Source: JANXSS01 sp025356535
Lineage (GTDB): Bacteria > Pseudomonadota > Gammaproteobacteria > Burkholderiales > Burkholderiaceae_D
Assembly: GCA_043762325.1 (NCBI GenBank)
Contig: JAYUMU010000175.1
Coordinates: forward strand, 1 to 64,000
DNA length: 64,000 nt
Direction of reading: 5' to 3'
A program made the position numbers and the translations under genes. The notes under the pieces are model-generated. The model saw only the letters and a program-made list of their open reading frames with translations. It had not been told where the DNA came from and ran no database searches. This document shows positions 28,608 through 37,532 of the stretch, one piece after another (the first letter of the stretch is position 1; the number at the start of each line of letters is the position of its first letter).

Positions 28608-29633
28608 TTAAAGTGTGGCGGCCAGCAGGGTTGCGTCGGCGATCCTGATGCGCTTCGGAATGAGCTTGAGATCGCTGAAGACATCGGCAATCTTTTGCTG
28701 CTCGGCCAGCACCGCCTGCGACACCGGCACCACGCCGAAACCCGAGCGGCGGGTGGCCTGCTCGATGATTGCGGCGTCCAGGCCGATTTCCTTTGCCAGC
28801 ACCTGCGCCGCCTGCGCGAGATGCGCCCGGCCCCAGTCGTCTGCCTTGCGCAGTTCATCGATGACCGCCTGCAGCGCCTGCGGATTGCGGCTCGCATACG
28901 GGCGCGCCGCCAGGAAGAACTGGTGGTTGCTGACCAGGCCGGTGCCGTCGGCCAGCACGCGCGCGCCGAGCTGGCGTTCGGCCGCTGCCAGGAACGGGTC
29001 CCAGATCACCCAGGCATCGACGCTGCCGCGCTCGAAGGCGGCGCGCGCATCGGCCGGCGGCAGGAAGATCGTCGTCACGTCGCGGTAATCGACCTGCGCC
29101 TTTTCCAGCGCCTTGACCAGCAGGTAGTGCACGTTCGAGCCCTTGTTGAGCACCACCTTCCGGCCCTTCAGGTCGCGCACCGAACGCAGGGTCGAGGTGG
29201 CGGGCACCACGATGGCCTCGCCTTGCGGCGCCGCCGGCTCGTTGGCGACATACACCAGGTCGGCGCCGGCGGCCTGCGCGAAGATCGGCGGCGCTTCGCC
29301 GACGGTGCCGAAATCGATGCTGCCGACATTCAAGCCTTCGAGCAGCTGCGGCCCGGCCGGGAACTCGGTCCAGCGCACGTCGATGCCCTGCGAGGCCAGC
29401 CGTGGCTCCAGGCTGCCGCGGGCCTTGAGCAGGGTCAGCGAACCATATTTCTGATAGCCGATGCGCAGCACCGGCCGTGCCTGCGCCCGTGCAAGGCCGG
29501 TGACACCGACGGCCAGCGATCCGGCTGCAGCGGCCAGCAAGCCGAGCGTGCGGCGCCTGGCGCTGCGACGGCGATCGGGTCGATCGGATGGCGTGGCGGA
29601 TAGAACATTGAAAATCTCGTCGAGGCGGCTCAT
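28608..29633 (-). CDS. ssuA: Aliphatic sulfonate-binding periplasmic protein
   Basis: 341 residues. SsuA captures sulfonates for SsuBC. The N-terminus has a charged Arg-rich segment followed by a hydrophobic core (about residues 28-50) and AQA-type cleavage site; the RRRT-LGLL pattern hints at Tat export. Mature sequence begins with LRIGYQKYGSLTLLKARG, the usual start of the SsuA/ThiY-like fold. Later markers are DFGTVGEAPPIFAQAAG and VDAWVIWDPFLAAAE. The ATG at 29633 has AGGAAAG upstream; a codon 48 bases earlier is in frame but unsupported. Confidence 0.93.
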   Translation of the reverse strand: MSRLDEIFNVLSATPSDRPDRRRSARRRTLGLLAAAAGSLAVGVTGLARAQARPVLRIGYQKYGSLTLLKARGSLEPRLASQGIDVRWTEFPAGPQLLEGLNVGSIDFGTVGEAPPIFAQAAGADLVYVANEPAAPQGEAIVVPATSTLRSVRDLKGRKVVLNKGSNVHYLLVKALEKAQVDYRDVTTIFLPPADARAAFERGSVDAWVIWDPFLAAAERQLGARVLADGTGLVSNHQFFLAARPYASRNPQALQAVIDELRKADDWGRAHLAQAAQVLAKEIGLDAAIIEQATRRSGFGVVPVSQAVLAEQQKIADVFSDLKLIPKRIRIADATLLAATL

Positions 29634-29776
29634 GGTGATCTTTCCTGGTATCTGTGGAAATTCGGGCAAAGTGCTCCCCACCGCGCCGTTTCGGCCGGCA
29701 GAAAACCGTCTGTCATGGGGTTACGCGGCGTGCGGCGGCGGTGAAGGCAGCCCGAACAGGCCTGCGCCCGGCGCGT

Positions 29777-30370
29777 CTAGGCGCTACAGGAGACCGGCAT
29801 TTCGAGGGCCTGCGCGCGTAGCGCGGTGCCGGCAGGCGTGCTGCGCGCATGCAGCAGTGCGGCCAGCTGGGTGACGCTTTGCTGCAGGCGGCGCGATACG
29901 GCGTCATCGAGCAGCAGGCCGCGCTCGGTCGACCAGTTCACCTGCGCATCGGTGGCAAAGACGCCCGGCAGGATATGGCCTGCAGAGAGCGCGGCCAGCA
30001 CCGGACCCAGGGCATAGTCGAGCGCCAGCAGGTGCGACTGGCCGCCGCCGGTTGCAATCGGCAGCACCGGCTTGTGCAGCAGGCCGTTTTGCGGCAGCAG
30101 GTCGAGAAATGCCTTGAGCACGCCGCTGTAGGCTGCCTTGTAGATCGGCGTGGCAATGACCAGCGCATCGGCCTCGGCCACCAGCGCCAAGGCGCGCTGC
30201 AGCGACGCATCGCTGAAGTCGGCATGCAGCAGCGCATTCGCCGGCAGGTCGCGCACATGCAGCTTGATGCTGCGGTGACCGAGCAGCGCCAGCGCTTCGC
30301 CGGCATGGTGCAGCAGGCGCGTCGAGCGCGAAGGGATGGCGGGACTGCCCGCCAATAACAGGATGTTCAT
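29777..30370 (-). CDS. ssuE: NADPH-dependent FMN reductase of sulfonate metabolism
   Basis: 197 residues, flavodoxin-like. SsuE reduces FMN for SsuD. The N-terminal MNILLLAGSPAIPSRSTRLL binds FMN phosphate. The segment LVIATPIYKAAYSGVLKAFLDLLPQNGL is the family hallmark, followed by PIATGGGQSHLLALDYALGP. ATG at 30370 has GAGGA upstream; an in-frame TTG lies two codons earlier. It sits 143 bases before ssuA (non-overlapping, unlike the rest of the operon) and 56 bases after sbp. Confidence 0.94.
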   Translation of the reverse strand: MNILLLAGSPAIPSRSTRLLHHAGEALALLGHRSIKLHVRDLPANALLHADFSDASLQRALALVAEADALVIATPIYKAAYSGVLKAFLDLLPQNGLLHKPVLPIATGGGQSHLLALDYALGPVLAALSAGHILPGVFATDAQVNWSTERGLLLDDAVSRRLQQSVTQLAALLHARSTPAGTALRAQALEMPVSCSA

Positions 30371-30426
30371 GTCCAATTCCTCGTCTTCAAATGAGCGTGC
30401 GTACGGTTCCAGGCTTGTTGCGAAGC

Positions 30427-31482
30427 TTATTTTTTGCCGGGCTGATAGATCTGGTCGAAGCTGCCGCCGTCGGCGAAATGGGTCTGCTGCGCCTTGCTCC
30501 AGCCGCCGAAGACAGCGTCGATCGTTAAGAGCGTGAGCTTCGGGAACTGCGCGGCATGTTTCTTCGCTTCCTTTTCCACCGTCGGCCGGTAGTAATTCTT
30601 TGCAATCAGCTCCTGGCCTTCATCGGTGTAGAGGAACTTCAGATACGCTTCGGCGAGCTTGCGGGTGTTGCGCTTGTCGACCACGCGGTCGACGACAGCC
30701 ACCGGCGGCTCGGCCAGGATCGACAGCTTCGGCGCGACGATCTCGACCTTGTCCGGCCCCAGTTCCTTGATCGCCAGGAGCGCTTCGTTTTCCCAGGCGA
30801 TCAGCACGTCGCCGATGCCGCGCTCGACGAAGGTCGTGGTCGCGCCCCGTGCGCCCGAGTCGAGCACCGGCACGTTGCGAAAGATCCGTGCCACGAACGC
30901 CTTCGCCGTGGCATCCGTGCCGCCGGGCTGCTTCAGGGCGTGACCCCAGGCAGCCAGGTAGTTCCAGCGGGCGCCGCCGGAGGTCTTCGGGTTGGGCGTG
31001 ATGACGGACACGCCCGGCCTTGCCAGGTCGTCCCAGTCGTGAATGCCCTTCGGATTGCCTTTTCGAACCAGGAAGACGATGGTCGAGGAATACGGCGTGC
31101 TGTTGTGCGGCAGGCGCTGCGCCCAGTCCTTGGCGATCAGGCCGCGTTGCGCGATCTCGTCGATGTCATAGGCCAGCCCGAGCGTGACGATGTCGGCGTC
31201 GAGCCCGTCGATGACGGTGCGGGCCTGCTTGCCCGAGCCGCCGTGCGACTGGCGGATCTTCAGGTCGGCGCCGGTCTGGGCTTTCCACTGTCTGACGAAG
31301 GCCCGGTTGACATCCTGATAGAGTTCACGGGTCGGGTCGTAGGAAACATTGAGCAGCGTGTTTTCGGCCGACTGCGCCCCTGCAGGCAGACTGGTGGCCA
31401 GCGTACCCAGCGCTGCCGCCAGCGCCAGGGCGATGGTGGCAAGGCGCCGGCGCGGCCTGCCAACGGTTTTTTGATATGTCAT
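30427..31482 (-). CDS. sbp: Sulfate-binding periplasmic protein
   Basis: 351 residues. Sbp delivers sulfate to CysTWA. A signal peptide (RRRLATIALALAAALGTLATSLPAGAQS) leads into LLNVSYDPTRELYQDVN, the diagnostic start of sulfate/thiosulfate-binding proteins. SHGGSGKQARTVIDGLDADIVTL and NPKTSGGARWNYLAAW line the anion site. The ATG at 31482 has AGGGAAG upstream. The gene is separated from its permease (cysTWA) by the five ssu genes, so the locus mixes sulfate and sulfonate uptake in one direction of transcription. Confidence 0.94.
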   Translation of the reverse strand: MTYQKTVGRPRRRLATIALALAAALGTLATSLPAGAQSAENTLLNVSYDPTRELYQDVNRAFVRQWKAQTGADLKIRQSHGGSGKQARTVIDGLDADIVTLGLAYDIDEIAQRGLIAKDWAQRLPHNSTPYSSTIVFLVRKGNPKGIHDWDDLARPGVSVITPNPKTSGGARWNYLAAWGHALKQPGGTDATAKAFVARIFRNVPVLDSGARGATTTFVERGIGDVLIAWENEALLAIKELGPDKVEIVAPKLSILAEPPVAVVDRVVDKRNTRKLAEAYLKFLYTDEGQELIAKNYYRPTVEKEAKKHAAQFPKLTLLTIDAVFGGWSKAQQTHFADGGSFDQIYQPGKK

Positions 31483-31565
31483 GTGGCTTCCCTGATGCGT
31501 TTGTTTTTTATGAACGTCAAGAGTACGGCGGGCCGGCATGAATCCGAACGAATGGTTTCGGCGTT

Positions 31566-31588
31566 GCATATGCGCCGATTGCATATGC
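31566..31588. promoter_or_regulatory. Two identical 8-bp palindromes (candidate operator)
   Basis: GCATATGC occurs at 31566-31573 and again at 31581-31588, inside a 10-base direct repeat TTGCATATGC with a 15-base period. The pair lies in the divergent gap between sbp (minus) and the peptide-type binding-protein gene (plus), about 85 bases before the sbp start and 60 before the other. The arrangement resembles a paired regulator site; no known consensus is claimed. Confidence 0.45.
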
Positions 31589-31646
31589 CGACTATCTGCC
31601 ATGCGTGGATAATGCCGGATCCCTCATCCCGTCCATCAGGCATTCC

Positions 31647-33248
31647 ATGTTCGTATTCCATCCCGGTCGCGCCGTCCCGGCGCTGCGCAGGCGCCTCGCC
31701 ACCGCCGCCGCCACTCTGCTGGCCCTTGCCTTCCTGGCGCAACACGCCACCGCCGCCGAGCTGAAGATCGGCCTGGCCGCCGACATCTCGTCGCTCGATC
31801 CGCACTACCTCAACATCGCACCCAACATCGCGCTGTCGTCCCATCTGTTCGACGCCCTGGTCAATGTCGATGCTGCCGGCCGCCTGGTGCCGGGGCTGGC
31901 GCTGTCGTGGCGCGCGGTCGATTCGACCACCTGGGAATTCAAGCTGCGCCCCGGCGTCAAATTCCACGACGGCTCTGCCCTGAGCATCGAGGACGTGATC
32001 TTTTCGCTCGAACGCCCGGCGGCGCTGGCCGGCAGTCCCGGGCCCTTCACCAGCTACACGCGCCAGATCACGGCCCGCCAGGCAGTCGATCCCCTGACCC
32101 TGCGCCTGAAGACCGCCACGCCCTACGGCGCGCTGCCGCTGGACATGTCGACCATCTTCATCGTCTCGAAGAAAGTAGCGGGGTCAGCCAGCACCGACGA
32201 CTTCAACAGCGGGCGTGCCGCCATCGGTACCGGTCCGTTCAGGCTGGTCGCCTTCAAGCGCGGCGACCGCGTCGAACTGGCGCGCAATGGCGCTTACTGG
32301 GGCGACAAGCCGGCCTGGGACAAGGTCACCATGCGCATCATCGCCAGCAATGCGCCGCGCCTGGCAGCGCTGCTGGCAGGCGACGTCGACGTGATCGAAG
32401 CGGTGCCGACCACCGATGTGGCCACCATCGGCCGCAATCCGGCGTATCACCTGGCGCAGACGGTCTCGTGGCGCACCCTGTTCTGGACGCTCGACCAGGC
32501 CGACCATCCGGCGGCTTTCGTCACCGACGCCGCCGGCAAGCCGCTGGCAAAAAATCCCCTGCGCGACGCCCGCGTGCGCCTGGCAATCTCCAAGGCGATC
32601 AACCGGCCGGCAATGGTGGCGCGCACGATGGAAGGGCTGGCCACGCCGGCCTCGAACATCGTCGCCCCCGGCATCTTCGGCTACAACGCCGCGCTCAAGG
32701 TCGAGGCCTACGATCCCGAAGGCGCGAAGAAACTGCTGGCCGAAGCCGGCTATCCGAACGGCTTCAACCTGACGCTGCACGGGCCGAACAACCGCTACAT
32801 GAACGACGAACAGATCGTGCAGACCACCGCACAGTTCCTCAACCGCATCGGCATCCGGGCAAAAGTGGCAACCATGCCGCTGTCGGTGTATTTCGGCCGC
32901 GCCAAGACCGGCGAATTCAGCATGGCGCTGCTGGGCTGGGGCACGCTGGCGGGCGACTTCGGCTTGCGTACTCTCGCCGGCACGCCCAGCGCAGCGAGCG
33001 GCTGGGGCTCCTGGAACTGGGGCCACTACAGTAATCCGGCACTCGACCGGCTGCTGGTGCAGTCGCTCGCCTCGGTCGACGCAGCCAGGCGCGAAGGCTT
33101 CGCCCGCCAAGCCGCCGCCCTCGCGCTGCACGACAATGCCGTCATACCGCTGCACCACCAGACCGCGACCTGGGCCATGCGGCGCGGCCTCGGCTACACG
33201 CCGCGCATCGACGAATTTACATTCGCTCACCAATTCAAGCCGGAATAA
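31647..33248 (+). CDS. ABC transporter substrate-binding protein, peptide/nickel type (SBP_bac_5)
   Basis: 533 residues. A signal peptide (RRRLATAAATLLALAFLAQHATAA) precedes LKIGLAADISSLDPHYLNIAPN, the typical start of DppA/OppA-like proteins. WEFKLRPGVKFHDG, GTGPFRLVAFKRGDRVELARN and YDPEGAKKLLAEAGYPNGF follow in family order. It would bind a peptide or similar solute in the periplasm. No permease or ATPase gene is adjacent, so it is an orphan that must work with a transporter encoded elsewhere. The ATG at 31647 was chosen over 31605 because it places the signal peptide normally. It is divergent from sbp. Confidence 0.85.
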   Translation: MFVFHPGRAVPALRRRLATAAATLLALAFLAQHATAAELKIGLAADISSLDPHYLNIAPNIALSSHLFDALVNVDAAGRLVPGLALSWRAVDSTTWEFKLRPGVKFHDGSALSIEDVIFSLERPAALAGSPGPFTSYTRQITARQAVDPLTLRLKTATPYGALPLDMSTIFIVSKKVAGSASTDDFNSGRAAIGTGPFRLVAFKRGDRVELARNGAYWGDKPAWDKVTMRIIASNAPRLAALLAGDVDVIEAVPTTDVATIGRNPAYHLAQTVSWRTLFWTLDQADHPAAFVTDAAGKPLAKNPLRDARVRLAISKAINRPAMVARTMEGLATPASNIVAPGIFGYNAALKVEAYDPEGAKKLLAEAGYPNGFNLTLHGPNNRYMNDEQIVQTTAQFLNRIGIRAKVATMPLSVYFGRAKTGEFSMALLGWGTLAGDFGLRTLAGTPSAASGWGSWNWGHYSNPALDRLLVQSLASVDAARREGFARQAAALALHDNAVIPLHHQTATWAMRRGLGYTPRIDEFTFAHQFKPE

Positions 33249-33424
33249 CTTGCAGCTGTTGCGAAATAGCCGCAGTTGCCGCATGGGGCTGCGTTATATT
33301 GAATGTGTTACCTGAACGAAAGAATGTTTATTCTGGTAATTTTTCTGTGCCGGACGATTTGCCAGATCGATACTGCGCAACGGATGTCATTTGTCGACAT
33401 CGCGATATAACCTTCAGCCAGACC

Positions 33425-34243
33425 ATGTGCCAGTTATTGGGAATGAACTGCAACATACCTGCGGCGATCAGCTTCTCCTTCGAGGGCTTTTCGGCACGCG
33501 GCGGGCGTACCGACGAACACAAGGATGGCTGGGGCATCGCCTTCTACCGCGGCGCCGGTTGCCAGCTCTTCACCGATCACCTGTCGTCGATCGCCTCGCC
33601 GATCGCGGAACTGATCAAGCGCAATCCGATCAAGTCGAAAAACATCATCGCGCATATCCGCAAGGCCACGCAGGGGCCGATCGTGCTGGAAAACAGCCAT
33701 CCGTTCATGCGCGAACTGTGGGGCCAGTACTGGACCTTCGCCCACAACGGCGACCTGAAGAATTTCACGCCGCCCCTCGACGGCCTGTTCCGCCCGGTCG
33801 GCGAGACCGACAGCGAACGCGCTTTCTGCTACATGATGGATGCGTTGCGCCGCCGCTTCGCCGCCCATACGACGACACCACCGCTGGCCGAGCTGTTCGA
33901 CGCCGTCGCAGCCCTGGCCAAGGAGATCGGCAGCCACGGCGTCTTCAACTTCATGCTCTCGAACGGCGAGGTGCTGTTTGCGCATTGCTCGACGAACCTG
34001 CATTACGTCGCCCGCGCCTATCCGTTTTCGACTGCCAAGCTGATCGACTGCGATGTCACAATCGATTTTGCCCAGCACAACCATCGCGACGACCGCATGA
34101 CGGTCATCGCCACCAAGCCGCTGACCTCCAACGAAAAGTGGACCGCATTCCAGCCCGGCGAACTGAAGATGTTCGCCGAAGGCCGGATTGCCGCGCATGC
34201 CGGTGCGGCGCAGGACGCCGACACCCTTCTCAGCGTTGCCTGA
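33425..34243 (+). CDS. Class II glutamine amidotransferase (YafJ-like)
   Basis: 272 residues. The start MCQLLGMNC places the nucleophile Cys at position 2 after removal of Met, as in N-terminal-nucleophile amidotransferases. GGRTDEHKDGWGIAFY, NIIAHIRKATQG, NSHPFMRELWGQYWTFAHNGDL and GETDSERAF are the conserved glutaminase motifs. The gene encodes only the glutaminase domain, as in E. coli YafJ, whose physiological acceptor is unknown. The ATG at 33425 is required by the Cys2 rule, so longer in-frame starts from 33299 are rejected. The gene is monocistronic in appearance. Confidence 0.9.
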   Translation: MCQLLGMNCNIPAAISFSFEGFSARGGRTDEHKDGWGIAFYRGAGCQLFTDHLSSIASPIAELIKRNPIKSKNIIAHIRKATQGPIVLENSHPFMRELWGQYWTFAHNGDLKNFTPPLDGLFRPVGETDSERAFCYMMDALRRRFAAHTTTPPLAELFDAVAALAKEIGSHGVFNFMLSNGEVLFAHCSTNLHYVARAYPFSTAKLIDCDVTIDFAQHNHRDDRMTVIATKPLTSNEKWTAFQPGELKMFAEGRIAAHAGAAQDADTLLSVA

Positions 34244-34605
34244 CCCGGCAGGCCGGCGCCGCTGCCCCTGAGCGGCCCGGCGCTTGCCGCCACCCCGATT
34301 GCTACCGTCAGTACTCCTGATCCGGCCTGCGCAATGCCGGCCTGACTGCCGGCGCGCCTGCATTAGCCACCCTCTGTTTGCACGGCCGGCCCGGGCGCCG
34401 GGCGTGTCGCTGCCCCGCCTGCAAGTCGGTTTTCAATAATTCTCAGGTCGAAGTGCGGGTATCCATACGGTTATTCGGATAAACTATTGGTTCCTTGTAA
34501 GAAATTTTGCAATCGTACCGATCCAGAAGCAGAACGACGCGCGATCCGTGCGGGCGTTTTCTGCATCCGGCCGATGCACCGGTACGGGCCGCAAAACCTC
34601 GCTGC
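34244..34605. other. 362-base gap without a recognised gene
   Basis: The first half is GC-rich and contains several short inverted repeats of GGCCGGC type. The second half (about 34431-34515) is AT-rich and includes TATCC ... GGATA around 34460-34480. The AT-rich part is the likely promoter region of the FimV-like gene, but no consensus -35/-10 pair could be fixed. No RNA gene or repeat element was recognised. Confidence 0.5.
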
Positions 34606-36990
34606 ATGCCATTGAGCAAATACATGCCAAAAACCGTTCCCTACACAGTTGCCGATGCAATTTGCCAGGCTTTTGCCTCAGGCAATGACACGCGCCTGTC
34701 GACAGGAAATCGACGCCAGTACCCATCGCCTGCTGCAATCGTCGCCGCCTCCCTGGCCGGCCTGCTGGCCTGCGGCCCGGTGCATGCCATCGGGCTGGGT
34801 GAGCTGCAGGTGCAGTCCGGCCTTGGTCATCCGTTGCGGGCAACCATCGGCGTACTTGGCGGCGATCCGGCAAATCGTCCGGCCAGCTGCTATTCCGCCC
34901 GGCTGTCGACTGCCGACGGCGGCTTCATCGTCAGTCCGCGCGTGGCGCTGGCTGGCAGAGGCAACGGCAACGGCGGCATGCTGACACTGGCAACCAGCAT
35001 GTCACTGGCCGAACCGGCAATGTCGCTTGTGGTCGAGGTTGCCTGCGGCGATACGGTACGCAAGGAATTCATGCTGCTGCTGGATCCGCCGCTGGCCCTT
35101 GCCGGGCAGCCGACACCGGATCAGGCGGCGCGTGCAGCGCGGCCGCAAACGGCAGTCGAACGTCCTGTATCGCCGCCGGCACCTGTTGCGGCAGCGGCCG
35201 ACAGCATGTCCGGGCGAGCCAGTGCCGCATTGCCGGCGGCGGTCCCGGCCATCGCAGCGCGGCAGTCGCGTGCACGTCCGGCAGCCGCGCCCGCCGCTGC
35301 GACGCGGCCGACATCGGACCGGCTGCAGGCAGCCGCTGCACCGGCGCAAAAGCCGATGCGTAACGTGTTGCGCATGAGCGCGCGTCCCAGCAGCGCCGAC
35401 ACCGACCTGATCAATGCGATCGGCCTGCGGCTGGCGCTGGCCGACCGGCTCGGGAACAATGCCGGTGCGCTGCCTGCAACCGGCAGTGCGGCCGATGCGG
35501 CCAGCCTGGCGGCCGACCGTGCGGCCCGGGCGCGCTTCGTCGAGGCGCTGCGCGGCGACAGCGGCGCCGATACCGGCGCGCAGGCAACCGCGCAGCGGCT
35601 GCAGCAACTGCAGGCAAGGACACAGTTGCTGGAGAAGGAAACGGCACGACTCAGGCTGGCGGCAAAACAGGATGCCGCAGTACGCGCGGCTGCGGGCAAC
35701 ACTTACGGGGATAGCCCGCTGCTCGCCGGCGTGGTTGCCCTGCTCGTTGCCAGCCTTGCCGCAGTGGCCTGGCTGGTGCGCCGCATGCGGCATCTGCAGC
35801 GGCGCAACCAGGACTGGGATTGGGAAGAAAGCGTCTCGGCCGCAGATGCCCGCGCAGACCACGCCGCGCCCGCTGACGGCACCGGGTTCGACGCAATGCT
35901 GTCGATGGAAGAGAAAGCCCACGCCGAGTCCGCAGCCAGGGCTGCGCTGAATGACCGGGTTGAAGTCGAAGCGCGGGAACTGCGGCAGGAAAGGTCCAAT
36001 CCCATTTCCGGGCATCCGCTGGAGGACGCGTTCTGGGAGCCGGCGGTCGCACCGATCGTGCCGCCGGTCGTTACCACCGGCACTGCGGCCGTCACCGCGC
36101 CGGTCGCAACCCGGGCAGTCGAATTGGCCGCCGTTGCCACCGACCTGACCGAACGCGTCCCCCTGACGAACCAGGCCGAAACCGGCGCATCGGTCATCGC
36201 TCCAGCGCAACCGGTTGTTGCCCCGGCACTGGCCGCACTACCGTTCATGCTGCCGCCGGCGATGGAACAGGCACCGCTGTTGCTGCCCGACCTGGCCTTT
36301 CCGAGCACGCCAGTTGCCCCGCCGGAGTTCGCATCCCCGGCGAGCCTGCCGGTTTCCGGCATCGCCCTCAAGGCGCCGGCACGACCCCCTGTCCTGGCAG
36401 CACCGTCGCTACCCGGCCCGGCAAGCGCCGCGGCAGCCGGTCCTGGCAACCTGCAGTTCGCCGAAATCCGGATGCAAAGCACCAGCGCGGAAGAAATTTC
36501 CGATGTCATGCAGGAAGCCGAGTTCTGGCTCTCGCTACGCGACCTCGAGCGCGCCGCCGAGGTCCTCGAGCCCTATGCAACCTACGAGCAATCCGGTTCG
36601 CCCCTGCCCTGGCTTTATCTGTTCGATCTGTATCGCGAACTCGGCTTGCATGAAAAATACGACGGCCTGAAGGATCGTTTCCAGAGGATCTTCAATGGCA
36701 AGGCGCTGACCTGGGATGAGCAGAAGCGTGTCTCGCCCAACGCGCCGCAGCGTGGTGTCGAGGATGTGCCGCATGTGGCATTGAAGCTGACGGCGCTGTG
36801 GCAGACCGAAGAGATCCTGCCCTACCTGGAGGCACTGCTGATCGATGATCGCGACGGCATGCGTGCGGGCTTCGACTTTGCCGTCTACAAGGAAATCATG
36901 TTCCTCATTCTTCTGGCAAACGAACAGCAACAATCGAAACAGTATCTGAAACCTGCCCTGGGCACATCCGAAGCGCCCGTGCTCGCTTGA
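34606..36990 (+). CDS. FimV-like membrane protein
   Basis: 794 residues from this ATG (one at 34624 is equally possible; neither has a strong ribosome site). A signal-like segment ends at PVHAIG, then GLGELQVQSGLGHPLRATI, the hallmark FimV N-terminal domain. An Ala/Pro-rich stretch, a short coiled coil (about QRLQQLQARTQLLEKETARL), one membrane helix (LLAGVVALLVASLAAVAWLV) and a long acidic/Pro-rich cytoplasmic region follow. The C-terminal 170 residues form a helical repeat-like domain (QEAEFWLSLRDLERAAEVLEPYA). FimV proteins organise polar type IV pilus and chemosensory machinery. I see no LysM peptidoglycan-binding domain. It is convergent with dgkA, four bases apart. Confidence 0.8.
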   Translation: MPLSKYMPKTVPYTVADAICQAFASGNDTRLSTGNRRQYPSPAAIVAASLAGLLACGPVHAIGLGELQVQSGLGHPLRATIGVLGGDPANRPASCYSARLSTADGGFIVSPRVALAGRGNGNGGMLTLATSMSLAEPAMSLVVEVACGDTVRKEFMLLLDPPLALAGQPTPDQAARAARPQTAVERPVSPPAPVAAAADSMSGRASAALPAAVPAIAARQSRARPAAAPAAATRPTSDRLQAAAAPAQKPMRNVLRMSARPSSADTDLINAIGLRLALADRLGNNAGALPATGSAADAASLAADRAARARFVEALRGDSGADTGAQATAQRLQQLQARTQLLEKETARLRLAAKQDAAVRAAAGNTYGDSPLLAGVVALLVASLAAVAWLVRRMRHLQRRNQDWDWEESVSAADARADHAAPADGTGFDAMLSMEEKAHAESAARAALNDRVEVEARELRQERSNPISGHPLEDAFWEPAVAPIVPPVVTTGTAAVTAPVATRAVELAAVATDLTERVPLTNQAETGASVIAPAQPVVAPALAALPFMLPPAMEQAPLLLPDLAFPSTPVAPPEFASPASLPVSGIALKAPARPPVLAAPSLPGPASAAAAGPGNLQFAEIRMQSTSAEEISDVMQEAEFWLSLRDLERAAEVLEPYATYEQSGSPLPWLYLFDLYRELGLHEKYDGLKDRFQRIFNGKALTWDEQKRVSPNAPQRGVEDVPHVALKLTALWQTEEILPYLEALLIDDRDGMRAGFDFAVYKEIMFLILLANEQQQSKQYLKPALGTSEAPVLA

Positions 36991-36994
36991 AAAG

Positions 36995-37393
36995 CTAAGG
37001 CGCCAGCAACGGCCAGAGGATCACCGCCCACGTGGCAAAGGCCAGCAGGACGGCGAGCAGCACTGCGGCGCTGCCGAAATCCTTGGCATTCTTCGACAGC
37101 GGATGGGATTCCAGCGACACCCGGTCGACCACCGCCTCGATTGCCGAATTGATCAGCTCGACGATCAGCACCAGCACGAACACGCCGATGAGCAGCAGCT
37201 TGTGCGCCGGCGGCAGCGGCAAGACCAGCGCCACGACGGACGCCACCGCAAACAGCAGCAATTCCTGGCGAAATGCATGCTCGCTGCGCCAGGCCGAACG
37301 CAACCCCGCCATCGAATAGCCGCAGGCGTTGATGATGCGCGAAAAGCCGCTCTTGCTCTTGAATTGACTGATCTGTGGCCGTGGATCGTTCAT
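36995..37393 (-). CDS. dgkA: Diacylglycerol kinase
   Basis: 132 residues with three membrane helices. DgkA phosphorylates diacylglycerol released by membrane-derived oligosaccharide or LPS modification, recycling it to phosphatidic acid. The active-site helix ELINSAIEAVVDRVS and the N-terminal GYSMAGLRSAWRSEHAFRQE are conserved. The ATG at 37393 is preferred to the in-frame TTG nine bases earlier. It is convergent with the FimV-like gene and divergent from the IclR gene. Confidence 0.93.
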   Translation of the reverse strand: MNDPRPQISQFKSKSGFSRIINACGYSMAGLRSAWRSEHAFRQELLLFAVASVVALVLPLPPAHKLLLIGVFVLVLIVELINSAIEAVVDRVSLESHPLSKNAKDFGSAAVLLAVLLAFATWAVILWPLLAP

Positions 37394-37532
37394 GCGCTGC
37401 AAGCCCCTGCAAAAAAATGGATGGAAAGATTCGCTACGTAGCGGCGCAGCACGCGGTCCGGCCAGTCACCGCCCGGTAAAAAGCCTTTTCGCATTATGGT
37501 ATAACTACCGCTCTTGCTGTCACAAATCGCTT

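Noticed and set aside
32180..32187. GGGGTCAG inside the peptide-type binding-protein gene
   Set aside because: No inverted partner nearby and it encodes ordinary protein sequence; chance occurrence of the REP core.
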